A stretch of DNA of 16,180 bases, from assembly GCA_964431735.1 (NCBI GenBank), contig CAYSLJ010000153.1, forward strand, positions 1 to 16,180. Direction: 5' to 3'. This document shows positions 7,353-14,727 of this stretch, piece by piece; the stretch's first letter is position 1, and each line of letters begins with the position of its first letter. A model generated the notes under the pieces. That model saw nothing but the letters and a program-made list of their open reading frames with translations. It had not been told where the DNA came from and did no database searches. Source of the DNA: CALARM01 sp964431735. Its GTDB lineage: Bacteria > Vulcanimicrobiota > SpSt-956 > JAKJGF01. Position numbers and translations under genes: made by a program.

Positions 7353-9158
7353 TTATACCTTGCTTATGGCTCCGAATTTACAGGTATCAAAACATAGTCC
7401 GCATTTAATACATTTTTCTATGTCTATGATATGTTTTTTCTTCGGAGTACCGGATATGGCTGTCACGGGGCACACTTTCTTACATGCACCACATCCTATA
7501 CATGAGTCGTTTATTTCATAGCTGATCATTGATTTACAGGCTCCTGCCCGGCATTTTCTGGATTTTATATGTTCTTCATATTCAATTCTGAAATTTTTCA
7601 GTGTACTTAAAACCGGATTCGGTGCAGACTGACCGAGGCCGCACAGGGAAGACTTCTTTATCATAGTTGCCAGTCTTTCCAGTTTCTCTATATCTCCTTC
7701 TTTACCGTTTCCTTCTGTAATCCTTGTGAGTATTTCAAGCATTCTTTTTGTACCTTCTCTGCAGGGAGTACATTTACCGCACGATTCATCCTGCGTAAAT
7801 TCCAGGAAATACCTTGCAATATTAACCATACAGGACGTTTCGTCAATAACAATCATACCGCCTGAACCCATCATTGCCCCTGCATTTATAAGTGATTCAT
7901 AATCTACTTTTGTATCCAGATATTCCTCTGAAAGACATCCTCCCGAAGGTCCGCCTATTTGAACTGCTTTGAATTTTTTATTGCCGGGAAGACCTCCTCC
8001 TATATCATATATGATTTCTCTGAGGGTAGTGCCCATCGGAATTTCTATAAGACCGTTGTTTTTTACCATTCCTGCAAGAGCAAAGACTTTTGTACCTTTA
8101 CTTTTTTCAGTTCCTATAGAACTGAACCAGTCTGCTCCGTCCAGTATTATGACAGGTATATTTGCCCATGTTTCCACATTGTTAATAACAGTTGGTTTCC
8201 CGAAAAGACCTCTCTGTGCAGGGAAAGGAGGTTTAGGAGATGGCATACCTCGTGAACCTTCTATTGAATGAATAAGAGCTGTTTCTTCTCCGCAAACAAA
8301 GGCTCCTGCCCCCAGTCTTATTTCTATATCAAAAGAGAAATTGCTTCCCAGTATATTTTCTCCCAGAAAACCTTCTTTTCTTGCATCTTCTATGGCTTTT
8401 TGAAGTCTCTTTATGGCAAGAGGATATTCGGCTCTGATATATATAAAGCCTTTCTTTGCCCCTATGGCATATCCTCCTATAATCATTCCTTCCAGAATTG
8501 TATGAGGGTCTCCTTCTATGGCACTTCTATCCATAAATGCTCCAGGATCTCCTTCATCTGCATTGCATATGACATATTTTTCTTCACTTTCTTCTTTTGC
8601 AGTCAGTTCCCACTTGAGCCCTGTAGGGAACCCTGCTCCTCCTCTGCCGCGAAGTCCTGCTTTTTTGACTTCTTCTACAACCTGTGCCGGAGTCATGTCA
8701 GTGAGAATTTTTGCCAGTGCTTCATAACCTTTTACCGAAAGATAATCTTCTATACTTTCAGGATCTATAATGCCGCAGTTTCTAAGTGTAATTCTCATCT
8801 GCTTTCCGAAGAAATTAACATCCCCGAAAATACGGAAGAAACGATTGTACAGATGATCATCTTCTATAACAAGCCTTGCTACGGGATTATTTTTAAGTAT
8901 ATGTTCCTCTATTATTTCAGGTATATCTTTACCTGTTACTCCTCCGTAAAGGGTATAACCGGGATTTATTATCATAATAGGGCCTTTGCCGCACATGCCA
9001 AGACATCCCGAAATAATAATATTGACTTTCCCTGTAAGGCCATGTTTTGCCAGTTCTTTGTCTATATCACCTTTAAGATTGCCTGAGCCCTGTTTCATAC
9101 AGGTGGGGCCTTTACATAATATAATTTCCGATACAGTTTCCTTTGTATGTGTTTCCAT
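7353..9158 (-). CDS. hydB: NADH-linked [FeFe]-hydrogenase flavoprotein subunit HydB (NuoF/HndC-like)
   Basis: A 601-residue FMN-binding subunit where NAD(P)H meets the complex. N-terminal thioredoxin-like [2Fe-2S] domain: Cys15, Cys20, Cys52, Cys56. The glycine-rich FMN/NADH site is LRGRGGAGFPTG (169-180), and NADEGDPGAF (199-208) is typical of the NuoF core. The [4Fe-4S] ligands are Cys460, Cys463, Cys466 and Cys506. A C-terminal double ferredoxin domain carries two CxxCxxCxxxC sets (Cys553-563 and Cys583-593). An extra pair, Cys536 and Cys541, lies between core and ferredoxin domain; from memory this is a known trait of HydB-type proteins and may hold a further metal site. GAGG lies eight bases before the ATG. 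Transcribed 13 bp after the HndB-like gene and just before hydA. Confidence 0.97.
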   Translation of the reverse strand: METHTKETVSEIILCKGPTCMKQGSGNLKGDIDKELAKHGLTGKVNIIISGCLGMCGKGPIMIINPGYTLYGGVTGKDIPEIIEEHILKNNPVARLVIEDDHLYNRFFRIFGDVNFFGKQMRITLRNCGIIDPESIEDYLSVKGYEALAKILTDMTPAQVVEEVKKAGLRGRGGAGFPTGLKWELTAKEESEEKYVICNADEGDPGAFMDRSAIEGDPHTILEGMIIGGYAIGAKKGFIYIRAEYPLAIKRLQKAIEDARKEGFLGENILGSNFSFDIEIRLGAGAFVCGEETALIHSIEGSRGMPSPKPPFPAQRGLFGKPTVINNVETWANIPVIILDGADWFSSIGTEKSKGTKVFALAGMVKNNGLIEIPMGTTLREIIYDIGGGLPGNKKFKAVQIGGPSGGCLSEEYLDTKVDYESLINAGAMMGSGGMIVIDETSCMVNIARYFLEFTQDESCGKCTPCREGTKRMLEILTRITEGNGKEGDIEKLERLATMIKKSSLCGLGQSAPNPVLSTLKNFRIEYEEHIKSRKCRAGACKSMISYEINDSCIGCGACKKVCPVTAISGTPKKKHIIDIEKCIKCGLCFDTCKFGAISKV

Positions 9159-9171
9159 ATTATATACCTCG

Positions 9172-9528
9172 CTATTTAATAGTCCATTCTTCTATTTTTT
9201 CACCTTTTTTAAGGTGCTTTTCTATTATGTCGGCTGCCATTTCCTTTGTAACATTTCCATACTTAACAGGTATTTTACCTTCTTCCACTACCTCTACAGT
9301 AGGTTCCAGGTTACATCTTCCTGAACAGCCTTTCTGACTCAGATAAACATCTACAAGACCGTTTTGTATGGCTGTCTGAAATACCTCCATAATTTCTTTT
9401 GAGCCGGCAGCTATTTCACATGTGGCCATTCCCACATATACCCTTTTTGTTGAAAGATATCCCTTTGCTATAATTTTTGCTATAGCTTCAGATCTTTTCT
9501 TTTTAATAATATCCAGTGGAGTCAACAA
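9172..9528 (-). CDS. hndB: HndB-like thioredoxin-fold [2Fe-2S] hydrogenase accessory subunit
   Basis: A 118-residue protein of the small thioredoxin-like ferredoxin family found beside NuoF-type hydrogenase subunits. It shows Cys37 (MATCEIAAGS), Cys68 and Cys72 (GCSGRC), then the typical YGNVT segment. The first cysteine of the usual C-x4-C pair is not present at the matching place, leaving three cysteines; I recall this as usual for the HndB group. It starts at TTG (9526-9528), directly after the TAA stop of the kinase gene, with AGGGG seven bases upstream; an ATG start is not available nearby. The close packing points to translational coupling. Likely a structural or electron-transfer part of the hydrogenase. 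Confidence 0.88.
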   Translation of the reverse strand: MLTPLDIIKKKRSEAIAKIIAKGYLSTKRVYVGMATCEIAAGSKEIMEVFQTAIQNGLVDVYLSQKGCSGRCNLEPTVEVVEEGKIPVKYGNVTKEMAADIIEKHLKKGEKIEEWTIK

Positions 9529-11364
9529 TTAACATCCCCTTTCTAATGTAAATATAAACGAATTTCCCTTTTCTCCCGGTTCAACCCATATATTTCCGCC
9601 ATGTTTTTCAATTATGTCCTTTGTTACAAATAAACCGAGCCCTGTTCCTCTTACTTTTCTTTTTTGCTGGGATTCAAGACGGGAGAATTTCTTGAAGAGT
9701 TTTCCTTTATCCTCTTCTTTTATCGGTATGCCGTCATTGTATACATTTATTTCTATTTTAGATTCTTTTATGGAAGATGTGAGTATAATTTTACCGTCTT
9801 TAGAGCCGTATTTTATAGCATTACCTACGAGATTATTTGCTACTATAGACAGTAAATCCGGATCTCCCTTGAGTTTTATGCCCTTGTTTATATTATCTAT
9901 AATTTCCATTCCTTTTTCAATTGCCTGTTTTGAAAAAGCTTCTGCTGAAACAGAAAATACATCTTCTTTAAGGAGCAGATCTATTTTACTTGTTTTAATC
10001 TCACCTTTTTCTATTCTGCTCAGATTAAGGAAATTTTTTACGGTGGATTCCAGATAGTCAAGATTTCTTGTGATAGAATCCAGAGCTTTTCTCTGTTTAA
10101 AATTGATGAGTCCCAGAAATCCATCCCTTACAGTATAGGCATTTAATATGGTTGAAGCCAGGATACCTTTCAGTTCATGTGCTACAAAACCAATTAAATC
10201 AAGATAACTCTTGTTTAATTCTTTAAGTTTCTCATTTCCTTCCTCAAGCTTCTTTCTTTTTCCTTCAAGCCTTTCTGCCATCTTATTAAAAGATTCATCA
10301 AGCTGTGTAAGCTCTTCCAGGGAAGTAACTGTTTTAACTCTGTACCCCAGGTCCCCGCCGGCAAATCTTGACGTTGCATTCAGTAAATCATTGATTGGTT
10401 TTGATATGCTTTCTGCAAGTATATAGGAAAGTATTGCTGCAATCATGGTTGCAAGTGCTATAAGCGTAATAATACCAAAAAGTATATCTCTTGACATATC
10501 CCGGAATGGTGCTTCAAGCATTCCTACATATAATATGCCTATAACATGACCATTTATATCTTTAATAGGTTCGTAAGCAGTAAGATACCAGTCTGTTACG
10601 ACAAAAGCTCTTGCAACCCAGAGCCGGCCTTCTTCTACAACCTTTTTATATACTGCTTCGGAAACCCTTGTGCCTATAGCCCTGTTCCCTTCTTTATCCA
10701 GAACATTTGTCGCTATTCTTATATCGTCCTGAAATATAGTCACAGTTCCTGTAGGTTTTTCATTATACAATTCCTGTTCAAAGACAAGACTCCTTGCCCT
10801 GTCAACTATACCGTTGTTATTATTAATGACTCTTCCACCGTAGATAATATATGAAGTTTTTCCCGATGTTTCATTTACAGGCAGAGCATATTCTACTGTC
10901 ATGGCACTTTCCAGAACCTTTAATGTTCCCGGTCTTGCCTGTTCAGTGTCTTTTACTTGTATTTTTATCGTGTCGTAAAGATCATTATGCATTTCAAGGA
11001 GTTCTTCTCTGGATATAATTCTTATACCTCCTACTCCTCTATTCTGCCGTAATGCTTCACAGGCAATATCACTTTTTATATTATCTCCTTCAGGCTTAAC
11101 TATATACAGGTAATCCAGGCCAAGTTTCTCTTTAATTATATCGGGATTATCTCTTTCTGAAATAAGAGTAAATTCTGTTTTATATGTATCAAGATCCCTT
11201 ACATATACGGCTCTTACAGTATTGAGCCTTATCTTTACTTCCTTCTGAGCTCTTTCTATAATATCTTTTTCTACTATATAATAAACCATGATGGATTTTG
11301 ATATACCCAGTACAAGTATAATAGAGAGAAAGGATAATAATAGTCTGGATTTAATCGTATTCAC
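9529..11364 (-). CDS. membrane sensor histidine kinase of the hydrogenase locus (Cache-like sensor, HAMP, HisKA-like, HATPase)
   Basis: A 611-residue kinase numbered from GTG 11364, which has AGGGGGA eight bases upstream and overlaps the end of rex by 14 bp. In-frame TTG (11400) and ATG (11394) starts would add up to 12 residues. Order: membrane helix (about 8-31), extracytoplasmic region ending in a single-Cache-like fold (about 205-284, with RAFVVTDWYLTAYEPI and GILYVG), second membrane helix (about 294-316), HAMP, coiled coil, H-box VAHELKGIL with His396, then HATPase N-box NNLVGNAIKYG (510-520), G1 NDG (543-545) and G2 GTGLGL (573-578). The H-box has Ile where Pro is usual. Cache domains of this type often bind small organic acids (family knowledge), so an extracellular metabolite input is plausible. 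Likely partner: the single-domain regulator at the end of the locus. Confidence 0.93.
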   Translation of the reverse strand: MNTIKSRLLLSFLSIILVLGISKSIMVYYIVEKDIIERAQKEVKIRLNTVRAVYVRDLDTYKTEFTLISERDNPDIIKEKLGLDYLYIVKPEGDNIKSDIACEALRQNRGVGGIRIISREELLEMHNDLYDTIKIQVKDTEQARPGTLKVLESAMTVEYALPVNETSGKTSYIIYGGRVINNNNGIVDRARSLVFEQELYNEKPTGTVTIFQDDIRIATNVLDKEGNRAIGTRVSEAVYKKVVEEGRLWVARAFVVTDWYLTAYEPIKDINGHVIGILYVGMLEAPFRDMSRDILFGIITLIALATMIAAILSYILAESISKPINDLLNATSRFAGGDLGYRVKTVTSLEELTQLDESFNKMAERLEGKRKKLEEGNEKLKELNKSYLDLIGFVAHELKGILASTILNAYTVRDGFLGLINFKQRKALDSITRNLDYLESTVKNFLNLSRIEKGEIKTSKIDLLLKEDVFSVSAEAFSKQAIEKGMEIIDNINKGIKLKGDPDLLSIVANNLVGNAIKYGSKDGKIILTSSIKESKIEINVYNDGIPIKEEDKGKLFKKFSRLESQQKRKVRGTGLGLFVTKDIIEKHGGNIWVEPGEKGNSFIFTLERGC

Positions 11365-11998
11365 AGATCGTTCCCCCTGTTTTTTCTCCTGCATTGACAA
11401 AATATATCAGATTCTCAAGCTCCATTACAACATTGACATTGTTTATTATTATATCAGGCGTACTTCTCAGCCTTATAGGGGCAAAATTTAATACACCCTT
11501 TATACCGGCGCCTGCCATGAGATTGAAAACCTGCTGGGCAGATGTATCAGGTACAGTAATAATACCTATTTTTATATTATTTTCTTTTATATAGTCTTTC
11601 ATTTTTTCCAGAGGCAAAACCGGTACATCCGTTTCTTCATTATATTTCTGTGGATCTATATCGAAAGAGGCTACTATCTTTATGCCTTCTTCTTCAAAAC
11701 CATTATACTGGACCAGAGCTTTCCCTATTTTCCCGACTCCTGCCAGTATAACATGTTTAACTTCATTTTTCCCGAGTATATGATTTAATTTTTCAATAAG
11801 CTCATCTATTTGATAACCGCCCTTTTTATTTCCCGTAATACGTGACAGGGAAAAATCTTTTCTTACCTGAAGAGCAGTTACTCCCGTGGCATCTGCCAGG
11901 TTATTCGAAATAACTCTTATAAGCCCCATAGATTTCAATCTGTAAAGTACATTTCTATATCTTGATAATCTCACAATACAATTTTTATTGGTAACCAT
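11351..11998 (-). CDS. rex: redox-sensing transcriptional repressor Rex
   Basis: A 215-residue repressor that binds DNA when NADH is low and leaves it when NADH rises. The N-terminal winged-helix region (about 5-75) contains SNNLADATGVTALQVRKDFS and the GGY motif. The Rossmann half has GVGKIG (87-92) for dinucleotide binding and the acidic SFDID (111-115) that selects NAD over NADP. The usual FGxFG stretch in the wing reads SRITG here, a mild divergence. It starts at ATG with AGGAG six bases upstream (plus strand 12005-12009) and heads the hydrogenase locus, overlapping the kinase gene. Autoregulation and control of the hydrogenase genes are inferred from position; no standard Rex operator was found in the upstream DNA. 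Confidence 0.95.
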   Translation of the reverse strand: MVTNKNCIVRLSRYRNVLYRLKSMGLIRVISNNLADATGVTALQVRKDFSLSRITGNKKGGYQIDELIEKLNHILGKNEVKHVILAGVGKIGKALVQYNGFEEEGIKIVASFDIDPQKYNEETDVPVLPLEKMKDYIKENNIKIGIITVPDTSAQQVFNLMAGAGIKGVLNFAPIRLRSTPDIIINNVNVVMELENLIYFVNAGEKTGGTICEYD

Positions 11999-12029
11999 AA
12001 TATTCTCCTGCTCACATTATATCCTGCTT

Positions 12030-12057
12030 ATAATAACATAATCCTGTTTTTTGTCAA
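12030..12057 (-). promoter_or_regulatory. sigma70-type promoter of rex and the hydrogenase locus
   Basis: On the minus strand a perfect TTGACA (12052-12057) is separated by 16 bases from TATTAT (12030-12035). Transcription would begin about 12023, giving a short leader that holds the rex ribosome site. This is the only strong promoter seen upstream of the seven co-oriented genes. Confidence 0.8.
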
Positions 12058-12120
12058 GAGATTTTGTTCGTAAAATCATATAAAATTGTATTATTGAATG
12101 TAATCTATCTTACAGTATTA

Positions 12121-12138
12121 TTTTTTTGTTCAAAAAAA
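12121..12138. repeat. perfect T7G-TT-CA7 palindrome upstream of rex
   Basis: Seven T and one G, two T, then the exact complement. It is about 65 bp upstream of the rex -35 box. It could be a protein-binding site or a simple hairpin. The half-site spacing differs from the usual Rex operator, so no regulator is assigned. Confidence 0.6.
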
Positions 12139-12170
12139 CATTTTTAATGTGATTTACCTTATATTATTGG

Positions 12171-12240
12171 AGTGAAAAGTGAATGGTAAAAAGTGAATGG
12201 TGAGTGACAGCACCATATTCTACTCTCAACTCACTACTCA
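12171..12240. repeat. degenerate stem-loop spacer element C
   Basis: AAAAGTGAATGGT occurs twice exactly (12175-12187 and 12189-12201). TGAATGGTGAGT (12194-12205) pairs at 10 of 12 positions with the inverse of 12229-12240. It has the same design as the other spacer elements but different words. Confidence 0.65.
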
Positions 12241-12357
12241 ATTAAATGCTAATAAATTATGAAATACAATATAATAAATAAATTTTATTATTTATTTTCT
12301 TATCCTGCCGATATCATTTTTTAGAAATACGTGACCTGTCAGAATTTTAATTAACAA

Positions 12358-12386
12358 TTGACTATTAGAATTTTTTCAGTTAAAAT
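12358..12386 (+). promoter_or_regulatory. sigma70-type promoter of icd
   Basis: TTGACT (12358-12363), a 17-base spacer and TAAAAT (12381-12386) form a near-consensus promoter. The transcript would start near 12393, giving a leader of about 147 bases before the icd ATG. Confidence 0.78.
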
Positions 12387-12487
12387 AACCGTCGATATAT
12401 TATTTAGAAAGGAGTGCGGTTTTTCCTGAATATTTTGGATAATCTGTCAGAGGTCATTAATATAGACGGATTAGTCCTCCCGTTACG

Positions 12488-12506
12488 TTAATGCGTAGCA
12501 CATTAA
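12488..12506 (+). promoter_or_regulatory. near-palindrome in the icd leader
   Basis: TTAATG (12488-12493) and CATTAA (12501-12506) form an inverted repeat with a seven-base centre, 33 bases before the icd start codon. It could be an operator or a small RNA hairpin. The function is not shown by the sequence. Confidence 0.4.
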
Positions 12507-12539
12507 GAATCTTCTAAATTCAGATGCCGTATTTAATCA

Positions 12540-13883
12540 ATGACTCAATTCAAACATGTTAAAGTCCCTGAGGGAGATTTAATTCAAATTAAGGATGGAA
12601 AAAGAATAGTAGGAGACAGACCTGTTATAGGCCTTCTTCGTGGTGATGGTACCGGTATTGATATTACCCCTGTTATGCAGTCAGTGGTGGAAGCTGCTGT
12701 CAATAAAGCCTATGGCGGGAAAAAATCAATAGCCTGGTGTCCTATATATGCCGGATTGGAAGGTTTTCTCAAATATGGGGAAGTATTGCCTGAGGAAGCA
12801 ATAGAGGCAATAAAATATTTAAAGGTAGCCATTAAAGGCCCCTTTACAACACCTGTAGGGGAAGAAACTCATGTTTGTCTTTACTGTTCACATCAACAGT
12901 ATACAGGAGGAGAATGTGAGGAATGTCATAAACCGGATGGAGTTGCTCCGAGATTTCGTTCCGTAAATGTGAGATTTCGTCAATCTATGGATCTCTTTGC
13001 CTGTGTAAGACCTGTTCAATATTTTTCCGGTGTCCCTGCACCAAATAAATATGCAGATAAAGTAAATTTTGTTATATTCAGAGAAAATACAGAAGATGTT
13101 TATGCAGGTCATGATTTTGAAAAAGGTTCTGAACTTGCCAGAGCCATTATAGAACTGATAAAAGAAAAAACCGGTAAGGCCATAAGGGAAGACAGCGGTA
13201 TAGGAGTAAAACCTATTTCCGAATTCGGGAGTAAAAGACTTATAAGAAGTGCTATTCAGTGGGCTATAAGCCAGAAACTCCCTTCTGTTACAATCGTTCA
13301 TAAAGGAAATATTATGAAGTTTACTGAAGGCTCTTTCTGTAAATGGGGTTATGAAGTGGCAAAAGAAGAATTTGGCCATATTACTGTCCCGGAAAAGGAA
13401 TTATGGAGTAAATATGGTGGTAAAATGCCGGAAGGAAAGATTTTAATAAAGGATCGTATTGCAGATTCCATATTCCAGCAGATACAGACAAGACCTGACG
13501 AATACAGTGTTCTTGCTCTTCCGAATTTGAACGGCGATTATCTTTCCGATGCGGCTATAGCTCTTGTGGGAGGTCTCGGTCTCGGTCCGGGAGCAAATAT
13601 AGGTGATGAATATGCTCTGTTTGAAGCAACTCATGGAACTGCTCCTAAATATACAGGCCTTGATAAAGTCAATCCCGGCTCATTAATACTTTCTGCTGTC
13701 ATGATGTTAGATTATCTCGGATGGCACGAAGCAAGCCAGCTTATAGTAAATGCTATGAAAAAGTCTATACTTGATGCTCATGTAACCTATGATCTTGCCC
13801 GTTTGATGGAAAGAGACGGCAGGACAGATGTTCATGAATTATCCTGTTCAGGTTTCGGTAAAGCTATAATCGACAGACTTTAA
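12540..13883 (+). CDS. icd: NADP-type isocitrate dehydrogenase with a CxxC-x9-CxxC insertion
   Basis: Oxidative decarboxylation of isocitrate to 2-oxoglutarate. The 447-residue protein follows E. coli Icd closely, apart from an extra stretch. Substrate residues are present: Thr104, Ser141 and Asn143 in RSVNVRFRQ, Arg147, and the later GNIMKFTEG and NLNGDYLSD segments. NADP-type cofactor residues match: Lys370-Tyr371 in HGTAPKYTG, and Tyr417 and Arg421 in TYDLAR. Between PVG and RSVN, where E. coli has three residues, there are 32 (108-139). They contain Cys113, Cys116, Cys126 and Cys129 plus several His, a zinc-ribbon-like pattern. Ser141 matches the E. coli phosphorylation site Ser113. Start: ATG 12540 is fixed by an in-frame TAA six bases upstream, yet no clear ribosome site precedes it. 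A uridine-kinase-like gene follows. Confidence 0.95.
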   Translation: MTQFKHVKVPEGDLIQIKDGKRIVGDRPVIGLLRGDGTGIDITPVMQSVVEAAVNKAYGGKKSIAWCPIYAGLEGFLKYGEVLPEEAIEAIKYLKVAIKGPFTTPVGEETHVCLYCSHQQYTGGECEECHKPDGVAPRFRSVNVRFRQSMDLFACVRPVQYFSGVPAPNKYADKVNFVIFRENTEDVYAGHDFEKGSELARAIIELIKEKTGKAIREDSGIGVKPISEFGSKRLIRSAIQWAISQKLPSVTIVHKGNIMKFTEGSFCKWGYEVAKEEFGHITVPEKELWSKYGGKMPEGKILIKDRIADSIFQQIQTRPDEYSVLALPNLNGDYLSDAAIALVGGLGLGPGANIGDEYALFEATHGTAPKYTGLDKVNPGSLILSAVMMLDYLGWHEASQLIVNAMKKSILDAHVTYDLARLMERDGRTDVHELSCSGFGKAIIDRL

Positions 13884-13890
13884 TGTTGTG

Positions 13891-13967
13891 AGCGTTCAGC
13901 TATCAGCACTCAGCTTTCAGGAAAAATATATATTCAACTGATAGCTGTTAGCTGACAGCTGAACGCT
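13891..13967. repeat. degenerate stem-loop spacer element D between icd and udk
   Basis: Inverted repeat with 30-base arms (13891-13920 and 13938-13967) matching at 25 of 30 positions around a 17-base AT-rich loop. The arms are stutters of CAGCTATCAG-like words. The outer ten bases AGCGTTCAGC equal 4901-4910. There is no T-run after it on the plus strand, so it is not a standard terminator, though it could stabilise the icd 3' end. Confidence 0.9.
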
Positions 13968-13996
13968 ATATATAATTTTCAGGGGAGAGATTTTCT

Positions 13997-14662
13997 ATGC
14001 ATAAAATATTTGACAGAGAGATTAAATTTCCGATTCTTATAGGCATCTGTGGAGGAAGCGGTTCAGGAAAATCGGAATTTGCCTATAATATAGCTTCAGA
14101 AATAGATGACCTGGTTATTATTTCTACGGATAATTTTTACAGAGATTTGAGTTATATGTCGGAAGAAGAAAGAAAGAATGTAGATTTCGACAAACCTTCA
14201 AGTGTTGATATGGATGAATTGTATTATACACTTGCAAAGATTAAAAAGAATAATCTCAATGAGATAGCTATCCCTAAATACGATTTCAAGGATCATGTAA
14301 GAAGTAAGGATAAAAAAATAGTAATCATAAAGAAAATAGTAATTATAGAAGGGCTTTTTATCTTTACAGACGAAAGGGTAAGGGATCTCCTTGACTATAA
14401 AATTTTTGTTGATTCCGCCTCAGGTGAGAGACTTGCAAGAAGGCTGGACAGAGATGAAAAGGTAAGAGGCAGAGATAAAATAGATATTGTTGATCAATGG
14501 AGAAGAAATGTAGAGCCAGGATTTCAGAAATATATAAGATTTACCAAATCCTATGCTGATTTTGTTATTAATTCCAGATTCGAAGAACCTATTGATCAGC
14601 CTTTTTTACAGAAGCCGCTTCAAGTTTTTGTAGCTGCATTGAAATATATGTTAAAAAAATAA
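13997..14662 (+). CDS. udk: uridine kinase family P-loop kinase
   Basis: A 221-residue kinase with Walker A GGSGSGKS (19-26), the STDNFYRD segment (43-50) that places the nucleoside-binding Asp, YDFKDHVR (95-102), the Walker-B-like VIIEGLFIF (115-123) and the lid RDEKVRGR (152-159). This matches uridine/cytidine kinase (uridine plus NTP to UMP). The region after the lid diverges from textbook Udk, so another phosphoribulokinase/uridine-kinase-type substrate is possible. GGGGAGA lies before the ATG. It follows icd on the same strand, separated by a 113-bp spacer that carries a large hairpin. No separate promoter was recognised. Confidence 0.88.
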   Translation: MHKIFDREIKFPILIGICGGSGSGKSEFAYNIASEIDDLVIISTDNFYRDLSYMSEEERKNVDFDKPSSVDMDELYYTLAKIKKNNLNEIAIPKYDFKDHVRSKDKKIVIIKKIVIIEGLFIFTDERVRDLLDYKIFVDSASGERLARRLDRDEKVRGRDKIDIVDQWRRNVEPGFQKYIRFTKSYADFVINSRFEEPIDQPFLQKPLQVFVAALKYMLKK

Positions 14663-14727
14663 GATTTTTATATCAGTCAGTCCTATTTTTATATGATGTA
14701 TTTTCCTTGCGTTACGTGTTACGGTTA

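Larger units (their letters stand above)
11999..12539. other. 541-bp AT-rich divergent spacer between rex and icd
   Basis: No coding frame was found. The spacer holds the rex promoter, a T7G-TT-CA7 palindrome (12121-12138), stem-loop element C (12171-12240), an AT-only hairpin (9-bp arms at 12273-12281 and 12288-12296), the icd promoter (12358-12386) and a leader with a near-palindrome (12488-12506). Confidence 0.8.

Noticed and set aside
8268..9086. 272-codon plus-strand open frame opposite hydB
   Set aside because: The composition is Phe/Cys/Tyr/Ser-rich with no domain pattern, fully antisense to a well-conserved gene.
12171..12240. CRISPR-like or iteron array in the rex-icd spacer
   Set aside because: Only two direct copies are present with no regular spacers, and no cas or rep gene is nearby; it fits the degenerate stem-loop elements better.
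12888..13379. Minus-strand open frame inside icd
   Set aside because: It is an antisense shadow of the conserved isocitrate dehydrogenase with no motifs or ribosome site.
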